In this document: positions 1 to 5,950 of the stretch, one piece after another | Layout of the letters: each line of letters opens with the position of its first letter | Position numbering within the stretch: position 1 is the first letter of the stretch | Source of the DNA: Exilispira sp964581895 | Lineage (GTDB): Bacteria; Spirochaetota; JAAYUW01 | Reading direction: 5' to 3' | Length of the DNA stretch: 15,074 nucleotides | NCBI GenBank assembly: GCA_964581895.1 | Contig: CAZOPR010000017.1 | Coordinates: forward strand, 1 to 15,074 | The notes under the pieces: model-generated | What the model was told of the DNA's origin: nothing | Databases searched by the model: none | Seen by the model: the letters and a program-made list of their open reading frames with translations, nothing else | Made by a program: the position numbers and the translations under genes

Positions 1-84
1 TAATAAAATATAATTTAAGTAAGGATAAAATTTATGCTTAAAAAATTTATTAAAAATATTAAGTTTCATTTTATGAAATATATG

Positions 85-383
85 TTAAATTTTAAGTTTG
101 AGCCACACAACAGCTATTGCACCTATCGTTCCTATTGCCGAAATTATAATATTGCCTGGAGTTTTAGAAGTTTTGTACTGTTCTCTCTCAATCCTAATTC
201 AATTATTGTTTTTTGAGCTTCATAAACATACTTAATAACATTATTAAAATCCATAATTGTAAGCCATGGAATATTTCAGTTCCAATATTCTAATTTATTA
301 GTTTTAGGTGTATCACCGTCTATTATTTCTATTTCGTCCCCCAACTTTACCCACTTCCAGCCTTTTGGTAGTATTTCATTCAT
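85..383 (-). pseudogene. hsdS: hsdS remnant, type I restriction specificity subunit, broken 5' end
   Basis: Reading leftwards from the ATG at 383-381 gives MNEILPKGWKWVKLGD, then DTPKTNKLEYWN, an in-frame TGA where HsdS proteins normally have Gly (WNGxIPW), then NIPWLT, DFNNV and ELGLRENSTKLLK. After that a frameshift (about +2 bases near 190) moves the reading into GNIIISAIGTIGAIAV, which ends at a TAA at 87-85. Order and spacing match the first target-recognition domain of HsdS, the subunit that gives type I RM enzymes their sequence specificity. The start overlaps the stop of the AlbA_2 gene (ATGAATGA), a normal coupled arrangement. With one nonsense and one frameshift mutation it cannot make a working subunit unless corrected. 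Positions 1-84 show no further HsdS-like reading. HsdS identity is from recall of conserved motifs, not from a search. Confidence 0.85.
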
Positions 384-1842
384 GGTTTTCTCCATTCTTT
401 AGTATATAATAAGTACTTCTGCCTTCTCCTTTTCTAATTAGTAATCCTTTATCTACCATAGCATTTAACACTTCATAAGTTTTTGTGCTTTGGAATTTTA
501 ATAATGTCGCGGCTATTTTTCTTGAAATTTTTTTATTATCTAATAAATAAAGTAATATCTCTCTTTCATTTTCGTCTAATCGTTCATAATCATTCGTAAT
601 CGTTCGTAATTGTTCATAATCGTTCGCAATTGTTCCCAATTGTTCGTAATTAGTTTCTTTATCTAAGATAAGCTTCCCATTTATGTAATTTACTTTCTTA
701 AAACTTACCCTAAAAGCAAAGCCTGGTTCGCTCCATTCCATTTTTATTTCAGGATATTTTCTTAATTCTTCAGCAATAAGGCGCAGACCATTTCCCCACT
801 GTTCTATAATTCCAAGTTTTTTAAAAACAGGAGCAAGGGTTTTATTTCTTATATCAGATTGTCCTGCTTCCATATCATTAAAATCGATGGTAGGCATAAG
901 CTTACCCGGACTTGTTATCTCAATCTTGTCATCAAACGCAGCTAATTTTATATCCTGTCCTTTTAAAGAATAGTCTCTATGGATAACTGCATTTCTAATC
1001 ACTTCGCGGATTGCTACAACCGGATACTCCCAACGATCCTTGCGATATACTCCTTCATATGTAGAACCCTTTGATATGTGGCGTAAAATAAAACTGTAAG
1101 CTTCATTTGCTTGAAAAGTTAGGGGTTCGTCAATGGTCTTTTGGTCTATAAAATCTCCCGGAACAGTGCCTTTAAATCTTGCACATTCTACTTTCGCAAA
1201 GGGGAAAAGCTTTTCTCTTATCTCATCATTTGACAGTAAAACAAGAGCATTTGTAGGAAATTCCTTTCCTCTTTCTTCAACAACCAAATTTAACTTTTTT
1301 AATATATTATTATTGATATGTTCACCTGTAGTCTCTTCCCATTGTTTTATAAAAAGGGATATATCTACCTCGTGTAGTTCTTTTGAATAAACAGGCAGAG
1401 AATCAAAAGAAATGTTTAATCTTTGCCTTTCAAGTTCTTCATTGACTTCTTTATTTGCAAGTCTATTGTTAGATCCAGCTCTTATGTAAGTTCCATCTTC
1501 CCTTCCTTTGCTTTTAAGGTAATATGGCGGATTGCTTCCTTTGAAAACTTTTACAACTACAATATGTTTTCCTTCATAGTTAACAAAAAAGATTTCAGGT
1601 AAAATTAATGGATAGCAATTGTCATGAATTATGTTGCTTATCTTTTCCTCTATTTTCAACAGTTGTTCTTCTGGGACACCTATAACATCTCTTGGCTGAT
1701 TTTTAATCCCTATGAATAGTTCTCCCCCTGCATCATTGGCAAAGGCAACAACTGTCTTGCATAAATCCGAATTTGAAGGAATGGTTTCTTTAAACTCTAG
1801 TCTTCTTCCTTCCGGTTGTTTTATAATCTCTTCAATTTTCAT
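376..1842 (-). CDS. AlbA_2 (Schlafen-like) and HATPase_c_4 domain protein with C-terminal winged helix
   Basis: The 488-residue protein has an AlbA_2 domain at about 10-130 (EGRRLEFKET, FANDAGGELFIGI, GTYIRAGS), then a GHKL-type ATPase-like domain at about 250-380 (REVIRNAVIHRDYS at 279-292, EITSPGKL at 308-315, WGNGLRL at 349-355). A low-complexity linker of 10-residue repeats follows at 398-427, then a winged-helix end at about 425-485. This is the family often annotated as ATP-binding protein or putative transcriptional regulator and often seen inside type I RM loci; its biochemical job is not established. The ATG at 1842 has AGAGGA five bases upstream. Its start overlaps the end of the chimeric mini-ORF by 11 bases and its stop overlaps the hsdS start, so all three were probably translated in series. 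The linker repeats are 10 bp long, so unit gain or loss would change frame before the winged helix. Confidence 0.9.
   Translation of the reverse strand: MKIEEIIKQPEGRRLEFKETIPSNSDLCKTVVAFANDAGGELFIGIKNQPRDVIGVPEEQLLKIEEKISNIIHDNCYPLILPEIFFVNYEGKHIVVVKVFKGSNPPYYLKSKGREDGTYIRAGSNNRLANKEVNEELERQRLNISFDSLPVYSKELHEVDISLFIKQWEETTGEHINNNILKKLNLVVEERGKEFPTNALVLLSNDEIREKLFPFAKVECARFKGTVPGDFIDQKTIDEPLTFQANEAYSFILRHISKGSTYEGVYRKDRWEYPVVAIREVIRNAVIHRDYSLKGQDIKLAAFDDKIEITSPGKLMPTIDFNDMEAGQSDIRNKTLAPVFKKLGIIEQWGNGLRLIAEELRKYPEIKMEWSEPGFAFRVSFKKVNYINGKLILDKETNYEQLGTIANDYEQLRTITNDYERLDENEREILLYLLDNKKISRKIAATLLKFQSTKTYEVLNAMVDKGLLIRKGEGRSTYYILKNGENHE
581..650 (-). repeat. Seven tandem 10-bp repeats inside the AlbA_2 gene
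   Basis: Seven contiguous 10-base units fill this stretch. On the coding (minus) strand their consensus is ATTRYGAACR, with one to three differences per unit. Three units make a 10-codon period, seen in the protein as NYEQLGTIAN, then DYEQLRTITN, then DYERLDENE. Because 10 is not a multiple of 3, a change of one or two units would truncate or alter the C-terminal winged helix. Confidence 0.93.
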
Positions 1843-1990
1843 TATCGTCCTCTGAGTTTGACATATCTATTTTTGCCAAATTTTCAAAAATTAATTTGCT
1901 TAATCTTTCTTGTTTGATTGTTGAAATGTCATATTCTACCACCTCTACCAGCTTCACCCATTTCCAGCCTTTTGGGAATTTATCACTCAT
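1832..1990 (-). CDS. 52-codon chimeric mini-ORF: HsdS-like start joined to HsdM-like tail
   Basis: The ORF begins MSDKFPKGWKWVKLVEVVEY, close to the start of the hsdS remnant at 383 (LPKGWKWVKLGD), a typical HsdS N-terminus. It then runs into QERLSKLIFENLAKIDMSN, which closely matches the last residues of the HsdM encoded here (ERLNKLILENLEKIDMDN). It starts inside the end of the antitoxin gene (ATGAGTGA overlap, like the junction before the hsdS remnant) and its stop TGA at 1834-1832 lies inside the start of the AlbA_2 gene. It is intact and in a good position to be translated. Whether it has a function or is only a deletion scar is unknown. I infer a scar from recombination between an hsdS 5' end and an hsdM 3' end; it could also keep translation coupled across the junction. 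Confidence 0.7.
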   Translation of the reverse strand: MSDKFPKGWKWVKLVEVVEYDISTIKQERLSKLIFENLAKIDMSNSEDDNEN

Positions 1991-3143
1991 TGTTTTCTCT
2001 CTGTGTTTTTAATAACTTTTCGAAATCAATCTTTTTAAATTCATTTTGTAAAAAACCATATTTATACAAGCTTTTATCATGAAATAAAATTCTACCTATA
2101 ATTATGTCTTTATGAGTATTAAAAAGCTTAGCATAATCCTTTATTATGTTTAAAATCTTTGATGGGTTTTTGTCAGGAAGTGAATATAATTCATCAATTA
2201 TCTTGTTATAATTTTCATGTGATAAAAGAAACTCTTCAGCAAATTTATCGGCTTCAGCTTCAACTTCTTCTTTAGGCTTACTTTTAGTATTTTCTATTTC
2301 TTCAAGAAATATATTTTTTTTATTACTATGCAAAAAAATATGACCAAATTCATGAAAAAGAGAAAACCAAAAAATATCGTATCTTTTAAATCTATCTGTT
2401 ATCTGTATAACAGGGTTATCATTTAGCCATCTTACAACACCATTGATTGCTGTATTTGGTAATCCCGGTGTAAAAATAATTTTTACTCCAGCAGAAAGAG
2501 AATATTCTTTAATTTCTTCTAAAAAATTCTCGCTTTCTTTGTACATTATGTCTTTTAAATTCTTCAGTATCTCTTTTAATTTTGCTTTTTTAAAGGGAGG
2601 TGCATCTATTTTTGAAGCTTCAATTTCTCCAATTCTTAAAAAAGCAGATAACGAATGCGGGTTTTTAGACTTTTTAAGAGAAATTCTAAAAAATACGGGC
2701 ACCTGCTGATTAATATATATTTCTTCCCATGCTTTTGATTTTGATATATTAAAAAAAGATAATAAATTTTCAGCTTTTTCTTTTGCATCTTTTGTAAAAG
2801 CTACATATCCTAATTTTGAGAGGTCGTTATAAGGGAATTTTTTACTCCACTCTATAGATTCAGTTAGTTCTTCCTTTTCTTTTTCCCTTGCCACATACTC
2901 ATAATAATTAGCCTGCTTTGCCATCCAAAAACTTGCCGGAATGTTTAACACCTTTTCAAATTGGACAGCCATTTCGGGAGTAATAGAACTTTTTCCATTT
3001 AATACATTAGAAATAGTTTTGATAGGTTTACCAGTTCTAATAGCAAACTCTTTTGGTGTTATTTGTAATTCTTCTAATTTTTCTCTAAGTGTAACCCCTG
3101 GATGTATAGCATAATTTGTTTCTAATTTATATTTCTTAGTCAT
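1983..3143 (-). CDS. higA: HigA-like antitoxin: XRE helix-turn-helix with ImmA/IrrE metallopeptidase domain
   Basis: This 386-residue protein begins with a HigA-type XRE DNA-binding domain at about 12-75 (HPGVTLREKLEELQ, FAIRTG, TISNVLNGKSSITPEMA, VLNIPASFW). The C-terminal half is an ImmA/IrrE zinc peptidase-like domain with the metal motif HEFGH at 264-268 and a downstream acidic helix (EVEAEADKFAEEF, about 292-304) of the kind that supplies the third ligand. Most HigA antitoxins are only about 100 residues; the fused peptidase-like form is a known longer variant. It starts four bases inside the upstream higB-like gene (ATGA), so the two are a toxin-antitoxin operon in the toxin-first order typical of HigBA. 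The HTH probably represses the operon. Assignment as antitoxin is inferred from domain order and neighbour. Confidence 0.88.
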   Translation of the reverse strand: MTKKYKLETNYAIHPGVTLREKLEELQITPKEFAIRTGKPIKTISNVLNGKSSITPEMAVQFEKVLNIPASFWMAKQANYYEYVAREKEKEELTESIEWSKKFPYNDLSKLGYVAFTKDAKEKAENLLSFFNISKSKAWEEIYINQQVPVFFRISLKKSKNPHSLSAFLRIGEIEASKIDAPPFKKAKLKEILKNLKDIMYKESENFLEEIKEYSLSAGVKIIFTPGLPNTAINGVVRWLNDNPVIQITDRFKRYDIFWFSLFHEFGHIFLHSNKKNIFLEEIENTKSKPKEEVEAEADKFAEEFLLSHENYNKIIDELYSLPDKNPSKILNIIKDYAKLFNTHKDIIIGRILFHDKSLYKYGFLQNEFKKIDFEKLLKTQRENNE

Positions 3144-3487
3144 TTTTGTACTCCTTGATGATAATTTACAATCTCTAAGATTTCAATTAAGGTAATTTCT
3201 GAATATATCAACATACCATCATCGTTTATAGGTAAAGGATCATTCCCAGGTTTATATATAAGCCTATATGGTTGTACTAGATCACATACAAATTGACCTT
3301 TTCTATCTCCTTTTAAAGGATGATGATTCCCTGGTAACTTCATAAGGATTTCTAAATCTTCAGCAAATTTCATATCATCAATTCTCTGCATAATTTTACC
3401 AGCCATTTTAAGTCCATATTTTTTTATTATCTCATTTTTATCTTCTAATATCTTTTTTAATTTTTTATTAACTACAATTATAACCAT
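3140..3487 (-). CDS. higB: HigB-like RelE/ParE superfamily toxin
   Basis: The 115-residue protein shows the HigB pattern in its centre: LPGNHHPLKGDRKGQF at about 51-66, then PYRLIYKPG at 73-81, and a strand-rich C-terminus (IEILEIVNYH). HigB-type toxins are ribosome-dependent mRNA endonucleases, and the basic residues in this stretch (K59, R62, K63, R75) are where such enzymes hold RNA. The length is near the usual 90-115. The ATG at 3487 has AAGGAG 11 bases upstream, a rather long gap. It overlaps the antitoxin gene by four bases. A perfect inverted repeat lies about 37 bases upstream and could be the operator. The pair sits inside an RM operon, where toxin-antitoxin modules are often found. 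Confidence 0.87.
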   Translation of the reverse strand: MVIIVVNKKLKKILEDKNEIIKKYGLKMAGKIMQRIDDMKFAEDLEILMKLPGNHHPLKGDRKGQFVCDLVQPYRLIYKPGNDPLPINDDGMLIYSEITLIEILEIVNYHQGVQK

Positions 3488-3523
3488 ATGAAATATAACT
3501 CCTTAAAATAATAAGTCAATAAA

Positions 3524-3546
3524 TTTTTAACACTATCTGTTAAAAA
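3524..3546. promoter_or_regulatory. Perfect inverted repeat upstream of higB, candidate HigA operator
   Basis: Arms TTTTTAACA (3524-3532) and TGTTAAAAA (3538-3546) are perfect complements around a 5-base centre, 37 bases in front of the higB start. Toxin-antitoxin repressors commonly bind such palindromes at their own promoter. The stem has almost no G or C, so an intrinsic terminator for the upstream hsdM transcript is less likely. No binding data; role inferred from position. Confidence 0.45.
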
Positions 3547-3751
3547 TATTGAAATTCAATTTTTCTGCATATAAATCGAATAATAAGGCATTATTCAGTA
3601 AAGTCATATGGAAACTATCTTCATTGACTCCAACTCCATAAAGTTTTGCCAAATCACTTATAAGCATAACTCGATTGCCTCGAATATTGTAAATTATATT
3701 CGTTATATCCTATATACTAATAACAATATTTCCTTCAATATCATCCTCATT
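3533..3751 (-). pseudogene. ORF6N-domain protein remnant
   Basis: In one frame on the minus strand, directly after hsdM, the sequence reads NEDDIEGNIVISI, an in-frame TAG at 3712-3710, then DITNIIYNIRGNRVMLISD and LAKLYGV, before losing resemblance and ending at TAG 3535-3533. The stretch I(Y)xIRGxxVMLxSDLAxLYGV is the signature of the ORF6N/KilA-N-associated domain found in phage antirepressor-like proteins and often placed inside type I RM operons. Here it lacks a start codon, carries a stop and loses the conserved part after LYGV (normally ETKxLNxAVKRN). It is therefore a dead fragment. Recognition rests on about 25 residues. Confidence 0.7.
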
Positions 3752-5285
3752 GTTTATTGTCCATATCTATTTTTTCTAGATTTTCAAGAATAAGTTTATT
3801 TAACCTTTCTTCTTCTTTCAACTGCTCCATAAACTCAGCTTTTAGCTGGGTAAATCGTTGTTCAAAATCAAAATCATCCTCTTCGTCAGGAAGCCCAACA
3901 TACCTACCGGGGGTTAAGACATAATCTAAGTTCTTTACTTCTTCTAAGCTTGCAGACTTGCAAAATCCCGCTATATCTTGATAATTTCTATCGCTACCCT
4001 TTTGCCATTCGTGGTAAGTATCTGCAATCTTTCTTATATCTTCATGTCTTAAAACCCTTGTTCTTCTGTTTATAAGCTCTCCCATATCGCGGGCGTCAAT
4101 AAAAAGAATCTGACCTTTTCTTTTCTTATCTTTGTTGATAAACCACAAACAAGCAGGAATGCCAGTATTTAAAAATAATTTAGCAGGCAAATTTACTATA
4201 CATTCTAACAAATCAGCCTCTATCAAGTTTTTTCTAATCTCATATTCTTCTTTTGTTTTACAAGTTAAAGAACCTTTAGAAAGAACAAACCCCGCCTTTC
4301 CTTTGTTATTTAAGTGATGAATAAAGTGCTGGATCCAAGCATAGTTTGCGTTTCCTGTTGGCGGTACGCCATATTGCCAACGAACATCTTTTCTGAGCAA
4401 CTCTCCGCTCCAATCGCTATCGTTAAAGGGTGGATTGGCAATAACAAAATCGGCTTTTAAGTCTTTGTGAGCATCGTTCGAAAAGGAACCTTCGCGATTC
4501 CACTTGACTTGTGATGCATCGATCCCTCTAATGGCAAGGTTCATTTTACAAAGTCGCCAGGTTGTTTGGTTGCTTTCCTGACCATAGATGGAAATATCAT
4601 TAATTCTTCCCTGATGTTCCTGCACAAATTTTTCAGATTGAACAAACATCCCCCCAGAACCACAGCAAGGGTCAAAAACCCTGCCTTTGTAAGGCTCAAG
4701 CATTTCAACTAAGAGTTCGACAACGCTTCTTGGCGTGTAGAATTGCCCCCCATTTTTCCCTTCTGCCAAAGCAAACTGACCTAAAAAATACTCAAACACA
4801 TGCCCCAGTACATCAGCACTTCTTTCCTTTACCTGATCAAAAGCAATGTTGCTAAAAAGATCAATCAATCCACCAAGACTAATGGGATCTATATTCCCTA
4901 TGGCATAAACCTTCGGTAGTACTCCTTTTAGCGATGGGTTTTCTTTTTCGATTAACTCCATTGCCTCATCGATTATTTTCCCTATTTCAGGTTTTTTGGC
5001 GTTTTCCTTTAGATATTGCCACCTTGCTTTGGGTGGGACATAAAAGACATTTTCGGCTCTATATTCTTCAATATCTTCAGGATCAGCATATTCATAATCA
5101 CCTTTGTGTTTGCTTATCTTTTCGTATAAATTTTCAAAGGCATCTGAAATATATCGCAGGAAAATAAGCCCCAACACTATATGTTTATATTCCGCCGCAT
5201 CAATATTTTTTCTCAATTTATCTGCGGCTTTCCAAAGCTTGATTTCCAAGGATTCGATATTTTTTTCTTTGGAATTGTTTACCAT
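3747..5285 (-). CDS. hsdM: Type I restriction-modification DNA N6-adenine methyltransferase subunit HsdM
   Basis: HsdM binds S-adenosylmethionine and, with HsdS, methylates adenine at a split target. From a TTG-based upstream start the protein would have 516 residues. I choose the ATG at 5285 (512 residues), because GGAGG lies five bases before it. In 516-numbering the N-terminal HsdM helical domain spans about 15-150, the SAM motif DPCCGSGGMF is at 209-218, and the catalytic NPPF motif at 288-291. QFYTPR at 185-190 precedes the methylase core, as usual. Length and motifs are complete, so the subunit looks functional. Its usual partner HsdS is broken downstream and HsdR is not in the window, so it may be orphaned. 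The stop overlaps the start of the ORF6N remnant. Confidence 0.96.
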   Translation of the reverse strand: MVNNSKEKNIESLEIKLWKAADKLRKNIDAAEYKHIVLGLIFLRYISDAFENLYEKISKHKGDYEYADPEDIEEYRAENVFYVPPKARWQYLKENAKKPEIGKIIDEAMELIEKENPSLKGVLPKVYAIGNIDPISLGGLIDLFSNIAFDQVKERSADVLGHVFEYFLGQFALAEGKNGGQFYTPRSVVELLVEMLEPYKGRVFDPCCGSGGMFVQSEKFVQEHQGRINDISIYGQESNQTTWRLCKMNLAIRGIDASQVKWNREGSFSNDAHKDLKADFVIANPPFNDSDWSGELLRKDVRWQYGVPPTGNANYAWIQHFIHHLNNKGKAGFVLSKGSLTCKTKEEYEIRKNLIEADLLECIVNLPAKLFLNTGIPACLWFINKDKKRKGQILFIDARDMGELINRRTRVLRHEDIRKIADTYHEWQKGSDRNYQDIAGFCKSASLEEVKNLDYVLTPGRYVGLPDEEDDFDFEQRFTQLKAEFMEQLKEEERLNKLILENLEKIDMDNKQ

Positions 5286-5357
5286 ATTTTCCTCCAAGTT
5301 TAATATGTTTAGAGTATTTTATAAAATGCAATTCTTTAACTTTTTTATAATAATTTG

Positions 5358-5387
5358 ATTTTATCCTAATAAAATTAAAAAAACCAA
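5358..5387 (-). promoter_or_regulatory. Candidate promoter for the hsdM operon
   Basis: On the minus strand TTGGTT (-35) and TAAAAT (-10) are separated by 18 bases, about 73 bases ahead of the hsdM ATG. In DNA this AT-rich such matches arise often by chance, so the call rests mainly on position. Confidence 0.3.
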
Positions 5388-5792
5388 TTTGCCTTTCAGT
5401 TTTAATACCAATAGAAATATCTTATAAATCTTAGTAAATTTTTTTTCTCTAAACACAGAAGGCTGTTTTATATAGTTTATATAATTTTGGTCAGTTTTTC
5501 GTATAACTTCATTTATTTACCATTTCATCTAACATTTATCCTTTATTATCTTACAGTTTTTCAATAAAAATTCAATAATTTTTAATAAAATATTTATAAA
5601 ATTAAGTTCTCTTAATCTGAGGACTTCTAACCAGATCAATTATTAAGAATCTGTTTTAGATGTTCACAATGCATCAGGTGCAACTAGTCTACTTAGTTTA
5701 TATAGTATATACAAGCATTATCTTCTGAAAACTTTAATATTATATTAAATAAAAAAGATTTAAAAAAAAATTAAAAAAAATTTAAGAAATTA

Positions 5793-5821
5793 TTGAAAAT
5801 AAAATTGCTATGACTTAAAAT
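5793..5821 (+). promoter_or_regulatory. Sigma-70-like promoter of the adenylate cyclase gene
   Basis: TTGAAA at 5793-5798 and TAAAAT at 5816-5821 are separated by exactly 17 bases, giving a leader of about 120 bases before the ATG at 5951. The match is good, but the AT-rich background lowers its weight. Confidence 0.5.
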
Positions 5822-5950
5822 AATTAATGAAGTAGCAAACTAATCTTTAATAAAGGATTAAAAATATTATTAATAAAGAAAACTCAATTGATATGGGAGA
5901 TTTATATAATAAAAATTTTATTTAAAAAAGCAATATTTAGGGAAATAAAT

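Larger units (their letters stand above)
5286..5950. other. Gene-free AT-rich spacer between divergent hsdM and cyclase genes
   Basis: This spacer separates two divergently transcribed genes. I see no convincing coding frame, RNA gene or attachment site in it. It holds long A and T tracts, notably at about 5750-5785, that could bend DNA, plus the two candidate promoters listed separately. The least AT-rich patch, about 5615-5700, has no recognisable identity. Confidence 0.6.

Noticed and set aside
85..383. TGA read as tryptophan, which would open the hsdS frame
   Set aside because: Other genes here, such as hsdM, the antitoxin and the AlbA_2 gene, use TGA as their stop, and a separate frameshift remains.
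581..650. The 10-bp repeats as a CRISPR array
   Set aside because: Units are contiguous with no spacers and lie in frame inside a coding gene.
3492..3519. TTGACT-16-TATATT as a promoter for higB
   Set aside because: The -10 would end only a few bases before the start codon, giving a leaderless transcript without the AAGGAG site, so it is unlikely to be the main promoter.
5288..5297. Upstream TTG start for hsdM
   Set aside because: The TTG overlaps the GGAGG ribosome site that serves the ATG at 5285.
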